From Chalara sp. BL73 (lineage: Eukaryota > Ascomycota > Leotiomycetes > Helotiales), in contig CAKJVC010000107.1 of assembly GCA_918026815.1 (NCBI GenBank), positions 620,001 to 684,000 of the forward strand: DNA of 64,000 nucleotides, read 5' to 3'. Shown one piece after another: positions 32,685 to 43,515 of the stretch. The position numbers and the translations under genes are program-made. Position 1 is the stretch's first letter, and every line of letters starts with the position of its first letter. The notes under the pieces are model-generated. The model was not told where the DNA came from. It saw only the letters and a list, made by a program, of their open reading frames with translations, and did not search any database.

Positions 32685-35497
32685 ATGGCGACTTCGTCTA
32701 ATTCAAGCAACGGCGATGGCAGGCGGCCATCTGCTGCTACCTCTAGATTCCCAACTGCACCCTCGATAATGACGATGAATGGACACTTCGCTTCGGTGGG
32801 CGAGGCCCCAACCAAAGAGCAGTACGAACATGGCATACAGGTTATTGATGAGGAAAAGGAGTTTAAGTACGGATTACTACTGTAAATGAGCTGTATAGTA
32901 CTGACTCGAGGCGCATAGTCCTAACCTCAATTCCTATCTTCAGATTACCAAAACCGCGCCGGCCGGGTTCAACTACCACCTTATATCAGTCTTCGGTTCG
33001 CAGTCGACAGGCAAATCGACTCTGCTAAACCATCTTTTTGGAACGCAGTTTGGGGTTATGTCTGAGACCGAGCGGCGGCAAACCACAAAAGGAATATGGA
33101 TGTCTAAAAACAAGAACGAAGCTGTGGAAGGGAAGGGCATGGCAGACAATATTTTGGTAATGGATGTAGAGGGTACGGATGGCAGGGAAAGAGGAGAGGA
33201 TCAAGACTTTGAAAGAAAAAGTGCCCTCTTTGCCCTGGCTACCAGCGAAGTGTTAATAGTCAACATATGGGAGCACCAAGTTGGCCTATATCAAGGCGCA
33301 AACATGGGATTGCTTAAAACTGTGTTTGAAGTCAATTTGCAATTATTTTTAAAGGACAAGCAGTATGTACGACACTCCTATCTATGAGCGTCCACTGACA
33401 GACTAGCTCTAACCCACGATCACTCTTGTTCTTTGTGATCCGCGATCATCTAGGGACAACGCCACTGTCTAATCTTCGAAATACCCTCATCGCAGATTTG
33501 ACTAATATATGGTCGAGTCTTTCGAAACCTGCAGGACTTGAAAAATCTCGGATAGAGGACTACTTTGACTTTGCATTTGCAGCACTCCCACATAAGATCC
33601 TCCAACCCGACAAATTCATAACAGAAGTGCAGCAACTGGGCACACGGTTCAGAACCGGGCACCGAGCATCAAAAGTCCATGGTCTTGACCATGAATTAGA
33701 AGGCGGTGTCTTTCTCCCTGAGTATCACAGAAGGATTCCTGCAGATGGATTTTCAGTGTATGCCGAGGGTGTGTGGGATCAAATTGTAAATAACAAAGAT
33801 CTGGATCTGCCCACTCAACAGGAGTTGTTAGCTCAGTTCCGATGCGATGAGATTTCTAGAGAGGTCTTAGACGCATTCGATGTGGCTATAACACCTTTGG
33901 AGGATAAGCAAGCTGAAGCTGTCCGCGCAGGCAAACCGGTCGTTCTGAAGGATCTTGGAAATGTCGGGAAGGCAACACGCATGAAAAGCATCAAAGCCTT
34001 TGAAGTAGAGGCTAGCAGGTACCACAAAGGTGTTTATACAAGAAAACGAGTAGAGCTGGAGGGCAAGATCGATACGAGACTTAAAGCGTTGTATCAAGGA
34101 CAACTGTTGGCCGCACATAAATCAGGAGTGGACTCTTTTAAAGAAGCTGTTCTCGCTACTGTTAAATTAGGCCAGAAAAAGGGTAATACCTATGATTTTG
34201 CCCAGGTGGTCGAGGAAGAAAGCAAGATTGCGTTGAAACACTTCGAAAACGAAGCAAGGAGTTTAGCTATTGAGGGTGTTCCCTGGAGCAACTTCGGATC
34301 TCAATACAATCTATATGAAAAAGATTTGGAAGAGGTCAGTGCTAGTCTACGTAAGGAAGAAATGCGTCGCTTGGCAACCCGTGTCGAAAGATGGGTCCGG
34401 TCGAGGTTGGGTGAGTCTGTTGGACTTGAATTCAATAAGCTTGGCTCGGGCCGTGGCGGCAGCGGAGCTCCCGAGACCGGAGAGAAGCCCCTGACAGAAA
34501 AAGATCTTTGGGACAGAATATGGACAGTCTTCGTTGCCATTGTCAAAGAAGCTGAAGGTCGCTTCGTCGAGCGAGCGAAGAACTTCAAAGCTAGTCACGA
34601 GGAAATCGAGGTAGGATTATGGCGTCTAAGACGCAAGAGCTGGGGCGTGTTGAGAGCCAAGATTGACGAAGAAGTTATGGAAGGCAATATTCTGTTGAAG
34701 TTACGAGAAAACTTTGAGGATAAGTTCCGATATGACGATGCAGGAGTACCAAGGATCTGGAGACCACAAGACGATATCGAGGGTATCTACACGAAAGCGA
34801 AGGAATCCACTCTCACACTCATTCCACTGCTATCACGGTTCAGACTCGCAGGGACTTATGCTCCTCCTGATCTTCCAGAGTGGATCGGCAATGTTCCTGA
34901 TGCCGTCGATCCCAAAGACGAGGAGGACTTAGTTCCTATCGGAGGCGTAGATGAAGAAGAGGGCAAGAGTTTGGAAGAAGAAATGACAATCTTGAGCGAG
35001 GCTAAGCGACAAGACCTGGTTGTGAGATTCAAGAAAACAGCCGACGGTGTTTACGTAGAGGCGAAGCGTAGTGCCATAGGCGGGGTAGCGCAAGTACCTT
35101 TGTACTTCTATGGTCTACTGCTAGCGCTGGGGTGGAACGAGATCGTTGCTGGTAAGTTTCGTATATGTTTTGGTTAATTTGAACTCGATACTAACATGTG
35201 ACAGTTCTTCGCAATCCCGTCTACTTCATCTTCCTCATATTACTCGGAGTTGGCGCCTATGTTACTTACACTCTTAATCTCTGGGGTCCCATGCTACGCA
35301 TGGCCAACGCAGCATCCGCTCAAGCTATCGAGGTCGGCAAAGAACGTCTTCGGGAGTTCCTAGAGAACTCAGAAACAGGCCGCCAAGCCATTGCCATGAA
35401 CGGCAGGAGAGACTCAGACTCCATCAGCCTGAACACTTTGGACAGTAGAGGGCGACGGAAGGTTGCGGAGGCTGACGATGAGGATGATGATATCTGA
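32685..35497 (+). CDS. SEY1: Sey1, dynamin-like GTPase for ER membrane fusion
   Basis: Four exons: 32685-32866, 32919-33362, 33407-35151, 35205-35497; 887 aa. The G domain shows the P-loop GSQSTGKST (residues 87-95), a threonine switch region ([12 protein letters not shown]), [10 protein letters not shown] and the RD motif VIRDHLG. It is followed by a long helical stalk and, near the C-terminus, two adjacent hydrophobic segments ([20 protein letters not shown] and [20 protein letters not shown]) that form the ER hairpin. An acidic tail (EADDEDDDI) ends it. Sey1/RHD3/atlastin-type GTPases fuse ER tubules homotypically. Introns are 52, 44 and 53 nt with consistent phases (AA|T, CA|C, G|TT); the first joins KEF to [19 protein letters not shown], as in other fungal Sey1 proteins. 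Confidence 0.96.
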
Positions 35498-36141
35498 GGT
35501 ATAGAATGCCGTTGGATTGTACGCTAGGGTTAGGTTTTGTAACGGGGCGTTGGGATACTTGGATGAATCCACGATAACGTATAGAATGTTAAGCCATGAT
35601 TCACACACGCCTTCTTTTGCAAGCTGTTCTCTTCCGCATTACATATGCCTCGCGTAATGGCATCTGCCATTATAAGATATGCGTAATGCCGCGTTGTCTG
35701 ATCAGAAAGTTCCCGCCGGAAAATCATACTACGACGCATCCGAATCCACTCTTCCCTGTTCTGAGCAAACCAACACACCAATGTAATAACCCTTACCATG
35801 TTGCTAATACATATGAACCACATAGTCCACCGGCTCCTAGATATCAGGTGATAGCCCGTAGCATCTTTGAACTGCTATAGCAATCGAGAGGGGAAAGATG
35901 ATTTGAGCATATATATATAAAATTTTAGGATACTCTCACTTTACGTATCTAAAGCCACAGATGTGAACACCACACTCGCGTTTGCTACTCTCCATATCAC
36001 CGTCGCATAGTTCGGCGCACAAAGCGCGGGGTTCCAGTGCTAACGTTTACGTGCACAAGGATGAGAAAATCGGATGTTCGTGTACTATCCTGTTCCGCCT
36101 TTCCTTAGAACTGGCTACATCAAGTTTGAAACAACGAGGGC
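35498..36141. other. Intergenic, no supported gene
   Basis: Convergent 3' regions of SEY1 and the SAM gene. Overlapping ORFs on both strands at 35530-35880 are not supported. A further 3' exon of the SAM gene could lie here. Confidence 0.4.
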
Positions 36142-36683
36142 TTAGGAGTGCGGAATTACTGACCTAACAATACGAGAATCCACCGTAGGGAAAGCAGCGT
36201 AAACAAGTTCGTGTGCGTATGTGAAGGAAGAACTTCTCGATTCGGTACCCCCATTGACACCATTTCCAATTCCAGACCTTCGAGAACCGCAGGTCCACGA
36301 GCTTCCACCTCTTCTGGAAAATCCAGAATCGTTAGGCCTGGTATTCCCATTTCTTCGGCGGGAGAAGACTCACACTCCACCATACCTCACCTCCGTCCAC
36401 CCTACCTTTTCTCGCGTCCGTATTCCCAACCCGCCATTCTCTCAGGAACCTACCGATCTCTCAAAGGCTCATTGGCAGGCCATCCCTCTCTCCTCGCGAT
36501 CTCCCTCTGCAGCCTCCTCCTATGCCCCCTCTGCACCCCGAGCTTGTCCATCTCTTCCTCCGTGATACCACACAACGCATCCCAACTATTAAAGCCCGCC
36601 TTACCAAACACCTCGACATACTGCTGCATATCTAATTCCGCCAGGACGTCCTGGACGCGAGGCGACCCCGTGGAGTGGGGCAT
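36142..36683 (-). CDS. Small SAM-domain protein
   Basis: Exon 36683-36454, intron of 140 nt (GTAGGT...TTTTCCAG, branch CCTAAC), exon 36313-36142; 133 aa. Residues about 8-65 form a sterile alpha motif: VQDVLAELDMQQYVEVFGKA, GFNSWDALCGITEEEMDKLG and VQRGHRRRLQREIARR. The second exon is Gly/Ser-rich and ends ELVYAAFPTVDSRIVRSVIP. In many ascomycetes a SAM of this type is followed by a linker and an HMG box; none is found here in the 600 bp downstream. A GTCAGT donor sits just before the stop, so a longer product is possible, but I found no convincing next exon. SAM domains mediate protein or RNA contacts. Confidence 0.65.
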
Positions 36684-38557
36684 GCAGATTATTTCTATTT
36701 TAACCTTTATTTTAGCGCAAATATTTGTTTTCTGGTTTGAGGATGAAAAGAGATGCGGGTAAGAGGTAGAAGGGAAAATAGACTTTCTCCTTGTATTTAT
36801 ACATGTTCAGAACGATGCTATCCAGAGTATTTTCCTTCCAGAAAAGAACTTTCTAGCTGTTTCTTTCCTTTCGAAAAAGGCGATTTTCGCACGCTTAAGC
36901 TGCCAGGTTGACTTCCAGCTCTCCGGTTCTTACATCACATATTTTAGAAGGATATGACGACACGGGGCTGACGGTGGCGCTCCCAATTCGCCAGCCAGCG
37001 TCCGTAGTCAGGAACATTAGACGTTGAGATCAAGAACTGCCTCGCGAATGTTCTGAGAATCGAGTGACGGGGACGGTCTAGACCCCGCTCTGGTTTCCAT
37101 GTAAATGTACGCAGGTGTTGTGGCATCACACATGACTACCAGCAGAGAACAGGATTGGTGCTTTTCGGGTAAGGCATGGACGCAGCTAAGCGAGAGCTGC
37201 AGCCGTTTCAATCTTCCACATGGGTAACACGGTGACGACGCAAAATAAACTTTGATATCAACGTTCGTTTAACTGGAGACCAATATCTGTCCAGAAGTGC
37301 GCATTTCATGAAATGAACAATTTTATTTTTGGCAAGGCTGTTGCCTAGTGTCATCTGCCGAGCTACTTGGAAGCCTGTAGAAGGGTAAACTTATGGCAGC
37401 TTTTGATATATTAATAGCGCAAGAGATATTGCCCGAATATGAACAAGAAAGGGCAAAGCTTGATTTACATACTATTGATCATGTCATATTCATTTTTCTT
37501 TGAAGAGAACCTACTTTATGACATTATCGACACTGCCTAACGTTGATACCTCGATCGAGGTACACTTAGCAATAAATATTGATATGGAAATAAACATCGT
37601 TCAATTACATGGCTGACTAAATGCATCTTGTTGGCTTTCATCTACACATACTGGCTAATTCAGATGATTACTAGATGCCTTCTCAACTCGCATGTGTCTT
37701 CAAGCAGCCTTGCTCTGCCAAATCAAGACAATGTGCCAAAAGAATTTGATCAGAAGTCCTTGCAACATGTTTTGGCTCAAGGGATATACAACTAGAACCG
37801 TTAAGCCATGCTTGAGAAATCTTGCAAATGAAATTTGCAGAAGAGCCGAACTCGCTTTCCTAGTTCACTATCTCGAACATTACTCCATTTGCAAGATCGT
37901 CGGTCCCTAAGAGTTAGGGGGGAAAACAGAATTGGACATCAATGGGCATGGAAAGAGCCGCAACAGGCATGTAGTGTGCGGTGGATAATTAAAACGAAAT
38001 AGTGCCTCTTGGCAGAAGCTCAATATTCAGAAGTATTTGCAGAATGGTTCTAGACTTCTAGCCATCTGACGCAAATTGCAAAGATAACTTTATCGATTTG
38101 GATTCTACAAAATTAAAACAATTTCCTGCTCATCGAAAGCACTCCACTAACATCCATACATGATTAATCGACTGCTTTGACACTGTCATCACTTTATGCC
38201 CACAATTTTGTAACATTTAGCAAAACAACCCAGTTGATAGTGCACTTGCACAACTTGACGGATGGAAGAGAAGTCCATAGTTTGGGCGCTTGATCAAGGA
38301 TAAATGAGCGAAACGAAAATAAGGTATACAGAAATACAGCATAGAAACAATCGGGCTGAAAGATTGTTTAAGATTTGTTAGGCATCTTATATAGACTCAC
38401 GTCCTCTCATAAGAAGTAGTATCTTTCCCTGGGTATTGTATATAGAATAAATGCCCCGACCCAGTCGCAGAGTTTTCGCCTTCTAAACTCCTTGAACCCG
38501 TGTGACGCCATTGTCGATGCTTATTTTGCTCGTTTCCTTTTTGGGGGGACTTTAGAA
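36684..38557. other. 1.9 kb without a supported gene
   Basis: A/T-rich, many short ORFs on both strands without splice sites or family resemblance. It includes the promoter of the SAM gene at its left end. No repeats or RNA genes recognised. Confidence 0.45.
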
Positions 38558-39637
38558 TCAAAAGACCTCGCTCCCCACAGGCCGCCCAAACCACGATCCA
38601 AGCTCGTCGGCATCTTTTCCCCCCTGTCCGTTGAAATAATCCGTTAATCTGGTATTCTCGTCATCTTCCTCAACTGGCCAGTCAACTTTTGCAGCCACTC
38701 CTTTGGCATCCAGCATATCTTTCACTGTGCCCCAACTAAACCGTGTTTCACTGCCCCACCCGAAAACAGGATCCATGTTTCTCTTCAGCCATGAAGAGCA
38801 TCTTGCGTCCGAAGGATATCCGGAACCCCAACTTTCGTCTTCGGCAGCCTTTGCCTTGACAGTTGTACCGTTCATCTCTTCGTCCTCTGTATCTTCCGGC
38901 GCTTTTGCGTAAGTCTCATAAAGCACCTCGAGCGCTGCATCTCTGGTAACTTTTGCACAGACACTGGCAGCACTGACGCAGGGATAAAGGCTATCTGCTT
39001 TCTTCGCAACGGTAATCTGAGCTGTGGGAAATATTCTCTCCAATTTCTTCTGATATGTTGCAGGCGGCCCGATGGTGTCAATGTAGATCTCTTTCACATT
39101 GATGCCCCTCTTATAGACACCCTGTATCAAAGCAATGGTAGCATCCATAGCTTGTGCATTCAAATTGTACGGTCCGGTCGGCTTCATCATATTCGCACCA
39201 ATGTCACGAGCAGACATCACTTCCACCGCCCAGCCACATTGTGTATAAAGGTCAGACCCTGGCGTACAGAGTTTCTCCATTAGATTCGAGCGTACAGTTG
39301 GAGTGAGGACTTTGCTGTCATCGAAGTGGTGCGTTTTGCGGAGAAGAGGATCAGAGAGGGGCAGAGGTAGATAGAATAGCCCATAGACCATAGGTCCTAA
39401 GACCGGGCCGCGCCCTGCTTCATCCACTCCCAAAGCACACGGCGGCCCTGGAATCGTAATGTCTGTTGTGTCTGAAGACTCTGGATTCGGAGTTGGGAGC
39501 AGTGTTGGAGGGACTGGTGAAAAGTGCGTATAAGAAGCACCCGAAAATAAGAGATTGTTATTGATTGAGGGTGCAACAAAGACTTCTGAGGCTGGAGCCT
39601 CAAGGGGAACATCATCTTCTATGTGCGAGTCTGACAT
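38558..39637 (-). CDS. RNH201: Ribonuclease H2 subunit A
   Basis: Single exon, 359 aa. An N-terminal Ser/Pro-rich extension of about 65 residues precedes the RNase HII core: ALGVDEAGRGPVLGPMVYGL (D72, E73), HFDDSKVLTP, EIYIDTIGPPATYQKKLERI and KKADSLYPCVSAASVCAKVT. All four catalytic acids are visible. A fungal insertion rich in acidic residues (KAPEDTEDEEMNG) lies before GSGYPSDARCSSWLKRNMDP. The enzyme removes ribonucleotides and RNA primers from DNA together with subunits B and C in the nucleus. The frame stays open for 35 codons upstream with another ATG at 39742; 39637 gives the usual N-terminus. Confidence 0.95.
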   Translation of the reverse strand: MSDSHIEDDVPLEAPASEVFVAPSINNNLLFSGASYTHFSPVPPTLLPTPNPESSDTTDITIPGPPCALGVDEAGRGPVLGPMVYGLFYLPLPLSDPLLRKTHHFDDSKVLTPTVRSNLMEKLCTPGSDLYTQCGWAVEVMSARDIGANMMKPTGPYNLNAQAMDATIALIQGVYKRGINVKEIYIDTIGPPATYQKKLERIFPTAQITVAKKADSLYPCVSAASVCAKVTRDAALEVLYETYAKAPEDTEDEEMNGTTVKAKAAEDESWGSGYPSDARCSSWLKRNMDPVFGWGSETRFSWGTVKDMLDAKGVAAKVDWPVEEDDENTRLTDYFNGQGGKDADELGSWFGRPVGSEVF

Positions 39638-41113
39638 TTTGCGCGCTTGAATTCGAATAAGCCCCTCCTTCCTGACTTCTTGTAACCATTTCAATGGTGG
39701 ACGCGACCCGCGTCCAGACGTGTTTTCTTGGCGCCTTGGCAAACCAGGTGAACTTACCTAATGCCATCGACGGAAATCAACAACTTACGTTTCCTACATG
39801 TGTACAGATACATTCATGGGACAGCACTTACAGCTTACGAGAGACAATATTCATTGTACTGTATCTGCGATTCACGGTATTTGAAAAGTTGACATCGACC
39901 AGCATATCGGGCCTTCGGGCGGGTATAGGCAATGACCTCAAGATCTAGTCATTAATCGCACAAGCAATATCCAGCCTCAACTAGACTTGAAGCCCAGTGC
40001 TTATTCAATGCCCAGGCTAGGGAAGGGATTGAAAATTCTCAAGGTTCAAGGTCTGGCCCACGGCACGGTCGTACAATCTATATCGTCTAGCTTTCTATAA
40101 GCCTTTCTTTTGTGCAATGCATGTTTACCTAATATCCAGCAATGTTGATCGACATTGCTTGTGCATCTCTGTTTTCATCGGCCCATCCATTCGTGCCTGT
40201 GAAGTTACTTATATGCTTTTGGACTTTTGGATACCAAACTCTACATTGCGACTCGAACAGAGGACCGGAGGCACCGTCGACACCCACTCTTGCGCATGTA
40301 TGAACTAGGTATGCTCGCTTAACCTCAGCACCCCTTTTCTATTTCCCAATGCGGCGCGGAGGCAGTCGTTCCGTCGCCTCTGCGCTAAGGGTATTACACG
40401 CTTCATGCACGTTGTTCCGACATGCAGATGAACTTCCTAGTCCCCAAGAACTCTCAGCCAAAGTATGGTGATCGAGCTTTTGATTTCTATGATTATGTCG
40501 TTTGGTTTTACGCCTCTTGTTTTGCCTTGCTACACCCGTCTACATGGGAGAGGCGGCCCTCACTCTCCGTCTTGGCATCAAACATAACATCGCCGTCTGA
40601 CCTAGAGCATTGTACGAATTGGGAAGTAAGCGAGTAGGACCCGTACCGGTGGTATTTGTCGGCCCTGAAGCTGCTTGGTGATTGGTCCATACCATTGTCA
40701 CCCCACCGTCGCAACTAGAGCAGCTTGCCAAGATATCGAACCTTGAATATCACTTCCATTCGACGAACTTTTCGTAAAGGCTAGCTCGCGATGAATTCTC
40801 CCATGAGCTGTCACTTGCTAGAGGCTAACAATCCCAGCCCAACGGTCTACTCATACGCCTGGGCCAAGTATTGAATGGGCTAGTAACTTGCAAAATTAGT
40901 AGAATGGGCCAGTTATTTTTCCGGGGTACAATGCAACTGCGGGGTGCGCACCCCACGGGCATTTGAGGATGAACTCCTCCAGCTGCAGCTTCATATAAGT
41001 CGGATAATCTCCCATTCCACGATCTCTAAGGATCTTTTATTATCCTGCTCCCTTTCATTCAACGATAGTTGCTCTTCTTTACCTCTCTTCTCCTCTGCAA
41101 CCGGATTGGAAAC
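39638..41113. other. Divergent intergenic region, RNH201 / MFS transporter
   Basis: Unsupported ORFs only. The 3' end includes a GC-rich palindrome (listed separately) and a leader for the transporter gene. Confidence 0.45.
40921..40956. promoter_or_regulatory. GC-rich palindrome with CreA-type sites
   Basis: A perfect 14-bp palindrome GGGGTGCGCACCCC lies at 40941-40954, about 160 bp before the transporter ATG. GCGGGG (40939-40944) and, on the other strand, GTGGGG (complement of 40951-40956) fit the CreA/Mig1 consensus SYGGRG, and a third match, CCGGGG, begins at 40921. CreA mediates carbon catabolite repression of sugar-use genes. That the site is functional is inference. Confidence 0.4.
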
Positions 41114-43031
41114 ATGGGTCTCATCAATCTCGGCCATGAGGCTGATCCAGTCTTGACCCGTATCGTTGAAGAAGACAAAGTCAAATGGTGGAAGAAGCCA
41201 AACCTGCGTTATCTCTACCTTTTGCTTTACCCAACATGTATGGGGATTGAAATCACTTCTGGTTTTGACTCTCAAATGATCAATGGGTTGCAATTCATCC
41301 CTGCATGGAACAAGTGTAGGCTACCACGAATCGACCTTTGTACATATACTGATAACCCTAGATTTTGGTGAACCGTCATTAGATGCTAAAGGAAAAGTTA
41401 CCTATGCCATTGCTGGCGAGCTCTTGGGCATAATTTCAGCCGCCTACAATCTTGGAGCAATTTTGGCCGTGCCTGTAGTGCCATGGGTTGCTCATAAAAC
41501 CGGACGTCGTTGGTCCATCTTCCTTGGGTCATCATTCCAATGTGTCGGAGCTATCATTCAGTGTTTCTCACAGCATGGTATGTGTAGCCGGCCTGAACAT
41601 CGAGGAAATGCTAATTAAGTCTTCAAGTGGCTATGTATATCGTTGCTAGAATGATTCTGGGATTCGGCATCGTGTTCTGTATCGTCTCTGGAGCCGCTAT
41701 GTTGGGTGAATTGTCTTATCCAAAGGAGCGACCTATCATGACCTCCATGTTTAATGCGTCATGGTTTGTAGGCTCGTTAATAGCTTCTGGAATAGTCAGT
41801 AAGTTGATCCTAGAGAACAATGTGAAATTTTTACCTGTGAATAGCAACTAATTAAGATGTTTTCTACAGTCCGAACTGCAGAAATCAGTGGAGACTGGAG
41901 TTGGAGACTGCCCTCCGTTCTCCAAGTCATCCCGTCATTCGTACAAATGGCTCTGATCTTGTAAATCTACCTTTTCACACCTCCTTCCCTTTACCCTACT
42001 AACCATCTCTAGCTTCCTCCCCGAAAGCCCGCGCTGGCTTATCATCAAGGACCGACGCGAAGAGGCTGGCAAGATCCTCGCAAAATACCACGCCGAAGGC
42101 GACGAGTCCTCCATATTCGTCAAAGCCGAAATAGCCCAGATCGAAACAACTCTACAAATCGAACGGGAGGCCTCCAAGCAGTCCTGGATGGATATGGTCC
42201 GTACACCGGGCATGCGACGCCGTACTTTCCTTGCAGCAGCCATGGGTCTCTTCACGCAGTGGTCTGGAAATACTCTCATTTCCTTCTACCTGGGCAAGAT
42301 TCTCGTAATGATCGGGTACGACAGCACATGGACGAAGACGCGCATCAACCTGGGCAACACTGCATGGAGTTTCGTCAATGGCACGATCATAGCACTCATC
42401 TCGCCCCGCTTCAAGCGCCGCACCATGTTCTTGACCGGCGCCATCGGCATGCTCGTCGTCTACATCGCCTGGACCATCGGCATGCGCTACGCGGAGCTGG
42501 GTCTCAAGACCGGGGTCCCAAACCAATCGGCCGGTATCGCGGTCATCTTCTTCATCTTCCTGTACAGCCCGTGGTACAACATCGGCAACAACGCCCTTGC
42601 CTACACATACATGGTCGAGCTGTTCCCCTACGCCCAGCGATCGCGCGGTATCTCCATCGAGCAGTTCTTCGTGCGCGGCGCCGGCTTCTTCACCACATAC
42701 ATCAACCCCATCGGCATGGATAACGCCGGATGGAAATACCTGATCATGTACAACGTCATGATCTGCGTTGAGGTCCTAACCATCTACTTCTTCTACCCCG
42801 AGACCCAAGGTAGAACCCTCGAGGAATTGGCATTCCGTAAGTTTTCTCTCCGTCGTATCTTTGATGTCGGCTTCGCTAATGTGGGAAACAGTGTTTGAGG
42901 ACAAGAAGAACAACGAGACGGTCGCCCAGGCTGTCGAGAAGAATATCCATCTCGCGGGAAATGACGTCTTCCCCGAGCCGGGTCTCGATGTGCAGCACGT
43001 TGAGGAACATCACAAGGCGAAGGAGATTTGA
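41114..43031 (+). CDS. MFS sugar transporter, lactose-permease-like
   Basis: Six exons: 41114-41315, 41362-41577, 41628-41798, 41870-41960, 42013-42836, 42892-43031; 547 aa. Introns of 46-71 nt all keep frame. Sugar-porter marks are SGFDSQMINGLQFIPAWNKY (helix 1), VAHKTGRRWSIFLGS (the G-x-x-x-x-G-R-R/K motif), the PESPRWLI motif after helix 6, WSGNTLISFYLGKIL (helix 7 region), and PETQGRTLEELAF after helix 12. The pattern fits fungal lactose/galactoside-type permeases and related hexose/disaccharide transporters; substrate cannot be assigned. Twelve membrane segments are expected in the plasma membrane. From about 42013 the gene is richer in G and C than its surroundings. A possible CreA palindrome upstream fits regulation by carbon source. 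Confidence 0.9.
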
Positions 43032-43515
43032 AGAGTCGAGGATCATCATTGAAGTTGCTTCGATCCGTAATGTAGGTTCGATCATTCCATGCAGCAGACA
43101 TATTCTGCTGCAGGATGGTGTAGGAAATTGACAAGTTTTTCGTCATGTATTGAGAATTGTGATATCTGTGATACCGATGGTGTTCCATAGCCTCCTCCCC
43201 TTCATTCTTAGTAAGATCATATGGCTTCGCCTGGAGTTAAAAACACTGGTTTTGGGTTGTTACACGTATGTACACCTAGCAGGAAAGAAACACTGCAACA
43301 CACCCGGCCTACTAAGAGTGACAACTTATAAAATTTACTCACCAGAAGTCGATAACAACTCTTGGTGGCGTCAACAACCACCATGCTATATATCTACGAA
43401 CAGAAGCGACGAAACAGCATGATTGAGTTAAGACAATATTCAACGAATTCTGATGCACGCTAATGAGTAAGCCCCAACGCCCCGTGCTTTCCTCTATGTT
43501 CATTCAAGTCAAGAA
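43032..43515. other. Convergent intergenic region
   Basis: 3' ends of two membrane transporter genes; no supported feature. Confidence 0.5.

Noticed and set aside
37692..37910. Plus-strand ORF in the 1.9 kb gap
   Set aside because: Short, surrounded by stops and poor splice sites, no recognisable family.
42259..42723. Second long plus-strand frame in the sugar transporter
   Set aside because: Alternate frame of GC-rich coding sequence, without membrane segments or family resemblance.
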